NCBI GenBank assembly: GCA_002390225.1
Contig: DGOW01000092.1
Coordinates: 9,708 to 34,768, forward strand
Length of the DNA stretch: 25,061 bases
Direction: 5' to 3'
Source of the DNA: Gemmatimonadales bacterium UBA4456
Lineage (GTDB): Bacteria; Gemmatimonadota; Gemmatimonadetes; Longimicrobiales; Gaopeijiaceae
The translations under genes and the position numbers were made by a program. The notes under the pieces were generated by a model. The model was not told the DNA's origin and ran no database searches. It saw only the letters and a program-made list of their open reading frames with translations. Position 1 is the stretch's first letter. Each line of letters starts with the position of its first letter. This document shows, one piece after another, positions 11,344 to 18,019 of this stretch.

Positions 11344-12267
11344 GTGAGGCCGTGTACGTGCGTGGTGCTCATGGCCGCGGTTGTGATCTCGATCGCGGGA
11401 CCTGTCGCCGCTCAGACCTCTCCGGGTCCGGTGGTCGACGCCGACTGGCTGGCCCGGAACATGGGTGACGCACAGCTTCTGCTTCTTCACGCAGACATGC
11501 GGCGGGCGCCCTACGACGAGGGCCACATCCCCGGCGCGCGCTTCCTGGACCTGAACCGATTCGTCTGGGACGGCGACCCCGCATGGGGAACGGAGATGAG
11601 GTCGTCCGAGGAGGTCGGGGGCGCACTGCGGACCCTCGGTCTGCACGATGGGGTCGAGCATGTCGTCGTCTATGGGTCCAATCCGCTGTTCGCTTCACGG
11701 GCGTTCATGACGATGGAGGTCATGGGCCTGGAGGGCAGGGTGCACGTCCTCGATGGTGGGCAGACCGGCTGGATCGACTCTGGTCGTGAGCTCAGCACGC
11801 AGGAACCCGTCTCGGCCGGTGGCGGGACCTTGACCCTGAGCGTTGCGAATGACGTGCTCGTCTCGGCCGACTGGATCAACGAGCGACTGGAGGATGACGA
11901 GGTCGCTCTCGTGGACGCTCGGCCCGACGATGAATACACAGGTGCCGACGGGGGCATGGGCGGCATGGCCAACCCCGGACATGTCCCGGGCGCGCATCAG
12001 ATGTACTGGGAAGAGCTGATCGAGAGCCGTGAGTCACCCTATCTGCTCGAGCGGTCTGAGCTGGCTGCGTTGTTCGAGGGCGCTGGCGTTTCCGAGGGCG
12101 ACACGGTCGTGGCGTACTGTATGGTGGGATGGCGAGCCAGCTATACCTACCTGGCCGCACGCCTGCTCGGGTACGAGACCAGATTCTATGACGGGTCGTG
12201 GCGCGACTGGGGCACGCGGGACGATTTGCCGGTGGCCACCGGGGCTGAGCCAGGAGGCACGCGCTAG
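11344..12267 (+). CDS. Exported two-domain sulfurtransferase (rhodanese)
   Basis: This 307-residue protein has a cleavable signal peptide: Arg 2, a hydrophobic core at about residues 7-20 and a likely cut after VAA at 23, before QTS. Two rhodanese domains follow. The N-terminal one (about 28-150) has DEGHIPGARFLDL, but no Cys in its active-site loop, where YGSNPLFASRA is found. The C-terminal one (about 168-297) has LVDARPDDEY, PGHVPGAHQ and the catalytic loop CMVGWRAS with Cys 259. This is the normal division: a regulatory N domain and a catalytic C domain carrying the persulfide. The enzyme moves sulfane sulfur from thiosulfate or 3-mercaptopyruvate to a thiophilic acceptor, here in the periplasm. 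The natural donor cannot be told from sequence. It follows the acidic mini-protein gene at 19 bases and precedes the M14 peptidase by 87 bases. Confidence 0.9.
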   Translation: MRPCTCVVLMAAVVISIAGPVAAQTSPGPVVDADWLARNMGDAQLLLLHADMRRAPYDEGHIPGARFLDLNRFVWDGDPAWGTEMRSSEEVGGALRTLGLHDGVEHVVVYGSNPLFASRAFMTMEVMGLEGRVHVLDGGQTGWIDSGRELSTQEPVSAGGGTLTLSVANDVLVSADWINERLEDDEVALVDARPDDEYTGADGGMGGMANPGHVPGAHQMYWEELIESRESPYLLERSELAALFEGAGVSEGDTVVAYCMVGWRASYTYLAARLLGYETRFYDGSWRDWGTRDDLPVATGAEPGGTR

Positions 12268-12307
12268 CCCGGTCGTCGAGTCTGCTCCACCTTTCTCGAC
12301 CCTGGGT

Positions 12308-12323
12308 CCCGCCCGCCGGCGGG
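12308..12323 (+). terminator. GC-rich hairpin between rhodanese and M14 peptidase genes
   Basis: CCCGCC pairs with GGCGGG around a four-base CGCC loop, 40 bases after the rhodanese stop. There is no immediate T run; TCTTTT occurs only about 25 bases later. It may attenuate read-through into the peptidase gene or be a chance GC palindrome. Confidence 0.3.
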
Positions 12324-12354
12324 TCCGACTACCGTTCGATACCGGATCTTTTCG

Positions 12355-15087
12355 ATGCGCGGTCCCCGTGCCCTCGCGACCCTCCTGTTCGCGTTCGCCC
12401 TCACCCCGTCCACTACTCTTGGGCAGGTTCCGACGCCCGAGTCCGTCCTTGGCTACCCCGTGGGATCGGACTTTGAGCTGGCAAACTACGAACAGTCGAT
12501 TGCGTACTTCGAGGCGCTCGATGCCGCGTCGGACCGGATCGAGCTCCGCGAGATCGGCCGGACGAGCTTCGGGCGCCCATCGTACATCGCGCTCATTTCG
12601 TCCGCCGAGAACCTCCGGGACGTCGAGCGATACCGAGAGATTGCGCAGCAGCTTGCGTATCCATCCGACGACATGACCGACGACGACGCACGACGCCTCG
12701 CCGCGGAAGGAAAGGCGATCGTCCACATCGACGGCGGAATGCACGCGTCCGAGGTCGCGCACGCGCAGCACACGATCCAGCTCGCATACGACCTGGTGAC
12801 CGGGGATGACGATCCAGAGATCGCCGCGATCCTCGACAACGTGATCCTATTGCTGTGGCCGAGTATCAACCCGGACGGCCAGACGATGATCTCGGACTGG
12901 TACTACTCGAATCTCGGCACACAGTACGAGGTCGCGAGCGCGCCCTTCCTGTACCAGAAATACGTCGGGCATGACAACAATCGGGATGGCTACGCGATCA
13001 ACCAGATCGAGTCCCGCACCGTCACCCGCGTGGATCGACACTGGGAGCCCCAGATCATCTACAACCACCACCAGACGGCACCCTTCCCGGCGCGGATCTG
13101 GATTCCCCCCTTCGCGGAGCCGGTGAGCCCGAACGTGCACCCTCTCGTCTGGCGAACGGTGAATCTGGTGGGCATGGCTATGGCCCAGGGCCTAGAGGAG
13201 CGTGGCCAGAAGGGCGCCGTGCACCAGATCGTCTTCGACAACTGGTACCCGGGTTTCGCCGACCACGCGAACTCCTTTCATAACGTCGTCTCTTTTCTCA
13301 CCGAAACGGCGCTATACCGGTACGCGACGCCGCACTTCTATACGGTCTCGGACTTTCCTGCGAACCGTCGAGACCTTCGTCCGCAGTCGTTGTACGCCTC
13401 GCCCTGGGAAGGTGGATGGTGGCGGATCGGTGATGCAGTGTCGTACATGCTGACCGCTTCGGTCACGGTCCTGGACGTTGCAGCGAAATACCGGCACGAC
13501 TTGCTGTACAACCGCTACCAGGCTGCTCGCGACGTCATTGCAGCTCACCGTGAGGGGCCTCCTTACGGCTTCTTCATTCCCCAGCAGCAGCGCGATCCGG
13601 TCGCCGCGGTCGAGATGCTCCGGAGGCTTGCCTACAACGGCGTCAACGTCCAGCAGCTCACTGCTGCCGTGACGTTCGACGGCGTCACCCACCCGGCGGG
13701 CACGTGGGTGATCCCGATGGATCAGGCGAATGCCAACTTCGTGCGTCAGCTCTTTGCGGTTCAGGAGTACCCGGACCTTCGCGAGTATCCGGAGGGGCCG
13801 CCCGAACAGCCGTATGACGTGTCGGGGTGGACGCTCCCGTACCAGTTCGACGTCCGGGTCGTAGAGGCGCGCACGCCGCTCGGCAGCGAGGTCCGCGGCA
13901 ACCTGGCTGACCTGAATGCAGAGGCCTTGGCCTGGAATGCCGAGGGGGACGCGCAGTCGTGGGATTCGCCTCCTGGGGTGGGATTTGACAGTCACCCTGT
14001 CGCGCGTGCCATCGTGCCGCCGGAAGGCTCGGTGCAGGGCGGTGGCGCAGCCCTCGTGCTCGATGCCGCGGAAAACAACACGTATAGGGCGATCAGCCGT
14101 GCGTGGGACATGGGGGCGCGCGTTCGCTTCTCCCCCGGCGTGGCAGGTTCTGAAGGAGCCGGTGGTATCTCCGGATCCTGGATGATCGAGGGTCTGAGCG
14201 GCTCACAGCGATCCTCACTCGTCTCTGACCTGAGGCTGCAGGCGGCGGCAGGGTCGGGCGCGGGCGAGACGATTCAGAAACCGCGTGTCGGGCTGTATCG
14301 TCCCTGGAACGCGTCGATGGATGAGGGCTGGACGCGGTGGTTGTACGAGATGTTCGAGCTTGATTTTGCGAGCCTGATGAACGCGGACGTGCGTGCGGGC
14401 GATCTCCGGTCGCGGTACGACGTGATCGTACTCGCGGATATGCGCGCCAACGGCATCATCAACGGTTTTGCGAAAGGCTCGGTGCCGCCGCGGTACGAGG
14501 GCGGCATTGGTCCAGAGGGCGTACGTGAACTCGAGGCGTTCGTTCGCGCGGGTGGAACGCTTGTCACGCTCAACGGCTCCAGCAATTTCGCGATCGATCA
14601 GTTCCATCTGCCGGTGGAGAACATTGTCAGCGGATTGCCCCGCGACGAGTACTTCGCCGACGGCGCAATCGTGGAGATGCTTACCGATCCGTCTCACCCC
14701 GTCATGAGCGGTATGGCCGCGCGTTCCAAGGTGTTCGTCGGCTCGAGTCCGGTCTTCAAGACGCTCGATGGCTTCGAGGGTCAGGTACTCGCCAAGTATC
14801 CGGAGAACGGATCACCGTTGCTCTCCGGGTACTTCCTGGGGGAGGAGCATGTAAATGGGTACGCATCCGCCCTCGACGTGCAGCACGGGCAGGGACGGAT
14901 CGTCATGATCGGTATGAAGCCTCAGTGGCGTGGGCAGCCCTTCGGCACGTTCAAAATGCTCTTCAACGCCACCTTGTACACGGCGTCCGTTGCCGCCCAG
15001 ACACCGGTCAACGATGACTTCTGGACAGCGCCCGAGGAAGAAGAAATCGAAGGCGCAGGAAACGGGAGAGAAGGTCGTGATCCGTAG
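12355..15087 (+). CDS. Exported M14 zinc carboxypeptidase with C-terminal amidotransferase-like domain
   Basis: This 910-residue protein has a signal peptide (hydrophobic core about residues 8-22, likely cut near LGQ). The M14 domain spans about 40-400. The zinc-binding HASE is at 130-133, with H130 and E133. NNRDG (208-212) supplies the substrate-binding Asn-Arg pair, the third zinc ligand lies in YNHHQ (238/239), and the general base is E317 in FLTETALY. All key residues are present. The part after about residue 620 (KPRVGLYRPWNASMDEGW, then LEAFVRAGGTLVTLNGSS and GRIVMIGMKPQWRGQPFGTFK) resembles a class-I glutamine amidotransferase-like fold without its catalytic Cys. Large enzymes with this layout are common in Gemmatimonadota and related phyla. 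It probably trims peptides outside the cytoplasm. No Shine-Dalgarno is evident before the ATG. Confidence 0.92.
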   Translation: MRGPRALATLLFAFALTPSTTLGQVPTPESVLGYPVGSDFELANYEQSIAYFEALDAASDRIELREIGRTSFGRPSYIALISSAENLRDVERYREIAQQLAYPSDDMTDDDARRLAAEGKAIVHIDGGMHASEVAHAQHTIQLAYDLVTGDDDPEIAAILDNVILLLWPSINPDGQTMISDWYYSNLGTQYEVASAPFLYQKYVGHDNNRDGYAINQIESRTVTRVDRHWEPQIIYNHHQTAPFPARIWIPPFAEPVSPNVHPLVWRTVNLVGMAMAQGLEERGQKGAVHQIVFDNWYPGFADHANSFHNVVSFLTETALYRYATPHFYTVSDFPANRRDLRPQSLYASPWEGGWWRIGDAVSYMLTASVTVLDVAAKYRHDLLYNRYQAARDVIAAHREGPPYGFFIPQQQRDPVAAVEMLRRLAYNGVNVQQLTAAVTFDGVTHPAGTWVIPMDQANANFVRQLFAVQEYPDLREYPEGPPEQPYDVSGWTLPYQFDVRVVEARTPLGSEVRGNLADLNAEALAWNAEGDAQSWDSPPGVGFDSHPVARAIVPPEGSVQGGGAALVLDAAENNTYRAISRAWDMGARVRFSPGVAGSEGAGGISGSWMIEGLSGSQRSSLVSDLRLQAAAGSGAGETIQKPRVGLYRPWNASMDEGWTRWLYEMFELDFASLMNADVRAGDLRSRYDVIVLADMRANGIINGFAKGSVPPRYEGGIGPEGVRELEAFVRAGGTLVTLNGSSNFAIDQFHLPVENIVSGLPRDEYFADGAIVEMLTDPSHPVMSGMAARSKVFVGSSPVFKTLDGFEGQVLAKYPENGSPLLSGYFLGEEHVNGYASALDVQHGQGRIVMIGMKPQWRGQPFGTFKMLFNATLYTASVAAQTPVNDDFWTAPEEEEIEGAGNGREGRDP

Positions 15088-15099
15088 CGTGGTTCTGAG

Positions 15100-15130
15100 C
15101 CGTGACGACGGACCCGTCGTTCAGTCACGG
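15100..15130 (+). terminator. Hairpin between M14 peptidase and rhomboid genes
   Basis: CCGTGAC (15100-15106) pairs with GTCACGG (15124-15130). An inner GACG/CGTC stem encloses a GACC loop, and five bases bulge on the 3' side. It starts 12 bases after the peptidase stop. Without a T tract it is more likely an mRNA-stabilising or attenuating structure than a full terminator. Confidence 0.35.
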
Positions 15131-15165
15131 GAACACTTCCTGATTTTGAAGGGGCAGGGACTCTC

Positions 15166-15981
15166 ATGTATCAGATGACGCCGTGGGTTACCCGACTGCT
15201 GGTCGCGAACATCGGCATCTATCTCGTTCTGCGAGGTCTTCCCTCGGAGCTGGGAAACTCGATCGCGAACGCGCTCGTGTTCCGTCCCGGGTCGGTTCTC
15301 GAGACGCCTTGGACACCGATCACGTACATGTTCCTGCACGCCGACTTCGGTCACCTATTCGGCAACATGATCGGGGTCTTCTTCTTCGGCCCGCGGCTGG
15401 AGCAACGTCTGGGTACGAAGGGCTTCCTGACACTCTATTTCGCCGCCGGTATCGGTGGGGCCTTCTTCGAGTCCATGCTCGCCCTCTTCGTGGGGCCGGT
15501 GTCCATGGTGGGCGCATCGGGTGGTGTGTTCGGAATCCTGGCTGGCTTCGCCTACTACTGGCCGCGGGATACGATCATCCTCTTCCCAATCCCGATTCCG
15601 ATCCAGGCCTGGCTGCTTGTCGGTCTCTATATCCTCTGGTCTCTGTATGCCGGTCTCAGCGCGGCTCGAATCGGTGGTGGGGTCGCGCACTTCGCTCACC
15701 TGGGTGGGGCCGCTGTGGCGCTCGGCTATCTGTGGTGGTCGGATTACAGACGTGGGTCTGCAAAACGTGACTTCAAGCGAGCAATAGACACCCCGTCGAA
15801 TGGAGGAGGCTTCGTCAACGATCGGGTGGCGATGGAACGATGGAAGGAGATTTCCATCGCGGGGCTCCATGAGCTGAATCGCGAGGAGGTCGAGCGCCTG
15901 CTGGACAAGGCGAATGCGGACGGAGCAGGCGCGCTGAGTCAGTCGGAACGGTCATTCCTGGACCGAATGGCAGCAAGTTGA
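15166..15981 (+). CDS. Rhomboid family intramembrane serine protease
   Basis: This 271-residue polytopic membrane protein has about six helices over residues 8-193. The catalytic Ser is in VGASGGVFG (S118) and the catalytic His in VAHFAHLGG (H178). The structural motif HADFGHLFGNM (58-68) supplies the conserved His and Asn of the second helix. Rhomboids cut transmembrane segments within the inner membrane. The tail after helix six (about 195-271) is cytosolic and charged. It ends with LNREEVERLLDKANADG and SERSFLDRMA, matching the small DUF6576 helical domain often fused to rhomboids in this group of phyla. A GGGGCAGGGA stretch precedes the ATG by about five bases. It lies between the M14 peptidase and the YigZ gene on the same strand; its substrate is unknown. 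Confidence 0.93.
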   Translation: MYQMTPWVTRLLVANIGIYLVLRGLPSELGNSIANALVFRPGSVLETPWTPITYMFLHADFGHLFGNMIGVFFFGPRLEQRLGTKGFLTLYFAAGIGGAFFESMLALFVGPVSMVGASGGVFGILAGFAYYWPRDTIILFPIPIPIQAWLLVGLYILWSLYAGLSAARIGGGVAHFAHLGGAAVALGYLWWSDYRRGSAKRDFKRAIDTPSNGGGFVNDRVAMERWKEISIAGLHELNREEVERLLDKANADGAGALSQSERSFLDRMAAS

Positions 15982-16032
15982 TCTGATCGTGGTGCCCCTC
16001 CGTAGACCGCGCTCACGCGCAATGGTGCTTCG

Positions 16033-16668
16033 GTGACGGATCCAGGCCGGTTCCCGATTCCTGCACGTGTACATCGGGTCGAACAGGTCATCCAGCGAAG
16101 CCGGTTCACCACAACGGTCGCGCACGCACCGGATCCTGAGGCAGCCCATGCGTTCGTCGCGCGCATGCGCAGCGAATTTCCGGATGCCACGCACCACTGC
16201 TGGGCCTTCGTCGCAGGACCACCCGGCAGCACCACGCGAATCGGCATGAGCGACGACGGTGAGCCACATGGCACAGCAGGACGCCCCATGCTCACGTCAC
16301 TTCTGCACTCGGGCGTCGGTGAGATCGTCGCGGTATCGACTCGATACTACGGGGGCGTCAAGCTCGGCACGGGTGGTCTCAGTCGAGCCTACTCAGGCGG
16401 TGTCGTGCTCGCGCTCGACGAGATGCCGCGAGAAGAAAAGGTCGACCGGCGGGCTGTTCGACTCACCGTCGGCTATCCTGACGTCGACTCGATCCAGCGG
16501 CTCGTATCCGAGCGCGAATGGATTCTCCTCGATGAGAGCTTCAGCTCGGATGTGAGCCTCGAGCTTTTGATTCCGTCCAGTGAGATTGAGGAGGCCCGAA
16601 CGCTCGTGGCTGACAGGACGCGCGGGTCGGGCGTCATCGAGGTTGAGGTGGCGTCACCGGACAGTTGA
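16033..16668 (+). CDS. yigZ: YigZ/IMPACT family protein
   Basis: This is a 211-residue cytosolic protein of the UPF0029/IMPACT family. Family hallmarks are SRFTTTVAHAPDPEAA near the N terminus, DDGEPHGTAGRPM (74-86) and RYYGGVKLGTGGLSRAY (104-120). A C-terminal ferredoxin-like UPF0029 domain covers about 140-211. Family length is usually just over 200 residues. The IMPACT/YIH1 relatives in eukaryotes regulate the Gcn2 kinase, but the bacterial role is not established. The GTG at 16033 is the only start codon in this frame after the in-frame TAG at 16003, so the start is secure despite the lack of an obvious ribosome site. It follows the rhomboid gene by 51 bases and may share its transcript. 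Confidence 0.92.
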   Translation: MTDPGRFPIPARVHRVEQVIQRSRFTTTVAHAPDPEAAHAFVARMRSEFPDATHHCWAFVAGPPGSTTRIGMSDDGEPHGTAGRPMLTSLLHSGVGEIVAVSTRYYGGVKLGTGGLSRAYSGGVVLALDEMPREEKVDRRAVRLTVGYPDVDSIQRLVSEREWILLDESFSSDVSLELLIPSSEIEEARTLVADRTRGSGVIEVEVASPDS

Positions 16669-16691
16669 GGCGGCCTTGTCTCCTTCGTAGG

Positions 16692-17093
16692 TCAGCCCCA
16701 GCGCGCGTCAATGGCCCGTCGGATCTGATCCAGACTCTGCCCTTCCTTATGTCGGCGGTACGCAAGCCTCGCTTCACCCTGGCAGATGGGGCATCCCGTT
16801 GCCAAGCCACGTGCGTGGTAGCATGTGAGGAGTGACCGGTAGTGCGGCATTGCGGCACAGCCGCACCCGCACCCGATCCCGTCTGCGACGTGCGGGATTT
16901 CACGGATCATCTCGTAGATCTCGAGTATCGATTCCGGAAACGCCGACAGCTGTTCAGCCGTCAGGACGTCGGCAGAGTCGATGCCCGTTCGAGGCTCGGG
17001 GTGATCGATGGCTGCGACGGCCCGTCGCGGAGCAAGGACCAGGGCTGCGGAAAGCATCGGAACGGAGCGGAGGAATGCTCGGCGGCAGGGCAT
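16692..17093 (-). CDS. Tat-exported PCYCYC-like cysteine-rich protein
   Basis: This is a 133-residue protein. The N terminus CRRAFLRSV carries a twin-arginine motif (R4 R5 x F L), followed by a hydrophobic stretch to about residue 29, so folded export through Tat is likely. The mature part has HVADGIGCGCGCA with C75, C77 and C79, then C91 (LLTCYHARG), then C101 and C104 in GCPICQGEA. It ends with GQSLDQIRRAIDARWG. This arrangement matches the PCYCYC family (PF13798), in which the first cluster reads C-x-C-x-C and the last residues read 'I..I.D..Y'. Six cysteines and Tat export suggest binding of a metal or cofactor loaded in the cytosol; this is inference. The gene starts two bases after the stop of the upstream exported protein (TGAGTATG), so the pair is translationally coupled. 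Confidence 0.8.
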   Translation of the reverse strand: MPCRRAFLRSVPMLSAALVLAPRRAVAAIDHPEPRTGIDSADVLTAEQLSAFPESILEIYEMIREIPHVADGIGCGCGCAAMPHYRSLLTCYHARGLATGCPICQGEARLAYRRHKEGQSLDQIRRAIDARWG

Positions 17094-17095
17094 AC

Positions 17096-17740
17096 TCAGT
17101 TGCCGGCGCCCGGCGTCGCAGGAGTGATCATGATGTGCGCGCCGGCCGTTCCCGGGAACATCAGCCAGGGAGCTCCGGGCGCCGTTGGCTGGGCGGAGAG
17201 GCCGGTCGACTCGCTGGTCGCCCAGGGGGTATAGACGACCCACCGGATGGCCGAGTTCTCCACGGTGTTCGTGTCCGCATTGAAGCCGTCTCCTGTCAGA
17301 ACGTAGAGCGTCGCCGGAACCTCCGGCATCAAGAGGGTTCCTGCGTCGGCCTCGGCCCACCGTCGCTGAGCGAGTTCACCGGCATCCGTTACACCCTGTG
17401 CGCGGAGCTCGCGACCTCTGGCCATGAACGGATCGAGTGACTCGTGATAGCAGGCAACGTTCCACCCATCGCGGGTCGGATCGTCGGCTAAGCAGATCAG
17501 CGCTCCACCACCTTCCTGCAGCGTTGTCATCGAGCCGTCCTCGAGAAAACCGAACACCGTGGCCTTGTCTCGTTCCATCGCTGGGGCGGCCTGGAGTGCC
17601 CCGGCGAGCTGGACCGACGCGGCTGGAGCCTGTGCCGTCAGGGCAGATGGAGAGAGAAAGAGCCCCGCGCTCACAAGCATGGTGGTCGCAGCACGCACGG
17701 CCGGGGCGATAAACAGAAGGGAGGTATGACGCTGGGGCAT
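17096..17740 (-). CDS. Exported protein of unknown function
   Basis: This is a 214-residue protein I do not recognise. It starts at the ATG at 17740 (MPQRHTS) and has a long signal peptide, with basic residues at 4 and 16, a hydrophobic core at about 20-32 and a likely cut after LTAQA (37). The mature part begins ASVQLAGALQAAPAMERDKATVFGFLEDGS. It has two cysteines (C83 in LICLADDP and C97 in NVACYHES) that could pair, a helix rich in Arg/Glu (about 106-132) and a beta-rich end (TLYVLTGDGF, IRWVVYTPW, WLMFPGTAGAHIMI). The frame is open upstream to 18208, but that extension is Arg/Ser/His-rich, runs antisense into the divergent gene and has no signal-like character. It forms a coupled two-gene unit with the PCYCYC-like gene, suggesting a shared periplasmic job. 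Confidence 0.75.
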   Translation of the reverse strand: MPQRHTSLLFIAPAVRAATTMLVSAGLFLSPSALTAQAPAASVQLAGALQAAPAMERDKATVFGFLEDGSMTTLQEGGGALICLADDPTRDGWNVACYHESLDPFMARGRELRAQGVTDAGELAQRRWAEADAGTLLMPEVPATLYVLTGDGFNADTNTVENSAIRWVVYTPWATSESTGLSAQPTAPGAPWLMFPGTAGAHIMITPATPGAGN

Positions 17741-17789
17741 GACCGACTGTCCAGATTCGAGATACGCTCGAGGCTTTCCGGCGAGCGCA

Positions 17790-17813
17790 GGGTTCGATCG
17801 ATGTACCGAACCC
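17790..17813. repeat. Inverted repeat in the divergent intergenic region
   Basis: GGGTTCG and CGAACCC form a perfect seven-base inverted repeat with a ten-base spacer, 50 bases upstream of the minus-strand start at 17740. A third GGGTTCG occurs near 17852. In a divergent promoter region such symmetry could be an operator, but no regulator family can be named from it. Confidence 0.4.
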
Positions 17814-18019
17814 GAAGACGAAAGGTGCAGAGACTCGGAATACAGGGCGAGGGTTCGTGCGATATGGCACCCGACATGGGCATAGGGTCTGGTCCGGTGG
17901 TTTGGTTCACGCGCAGGTCCCCTCCGGTGCCGGATTTGTCCTGTCGAGCGGTGGCCAGGCGTCCCATGTTGTCGGGGGGATGACGGGAACGGGTGCGAAC
18001 ACATTGATCGGATCGATAC

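Noticed and set aside
10965..11372. A 135-codon minus-strand frame with a hydrophobic segment
   Set aside because: Its hydrophobicity follows from being the complement of Asp/Glu codons; it overlaps the rhodanese start and has no Shine-Dalgarno. Kept as a finding about the tract but not as a gene.
12034..12771. A 245-codon minus-strand frame across the rhodanese/M14 junction
   Set aside because: It is antisense to two well-supported genes and very Arg-rich, as expected for a shadow frame in GC-rich DNA.
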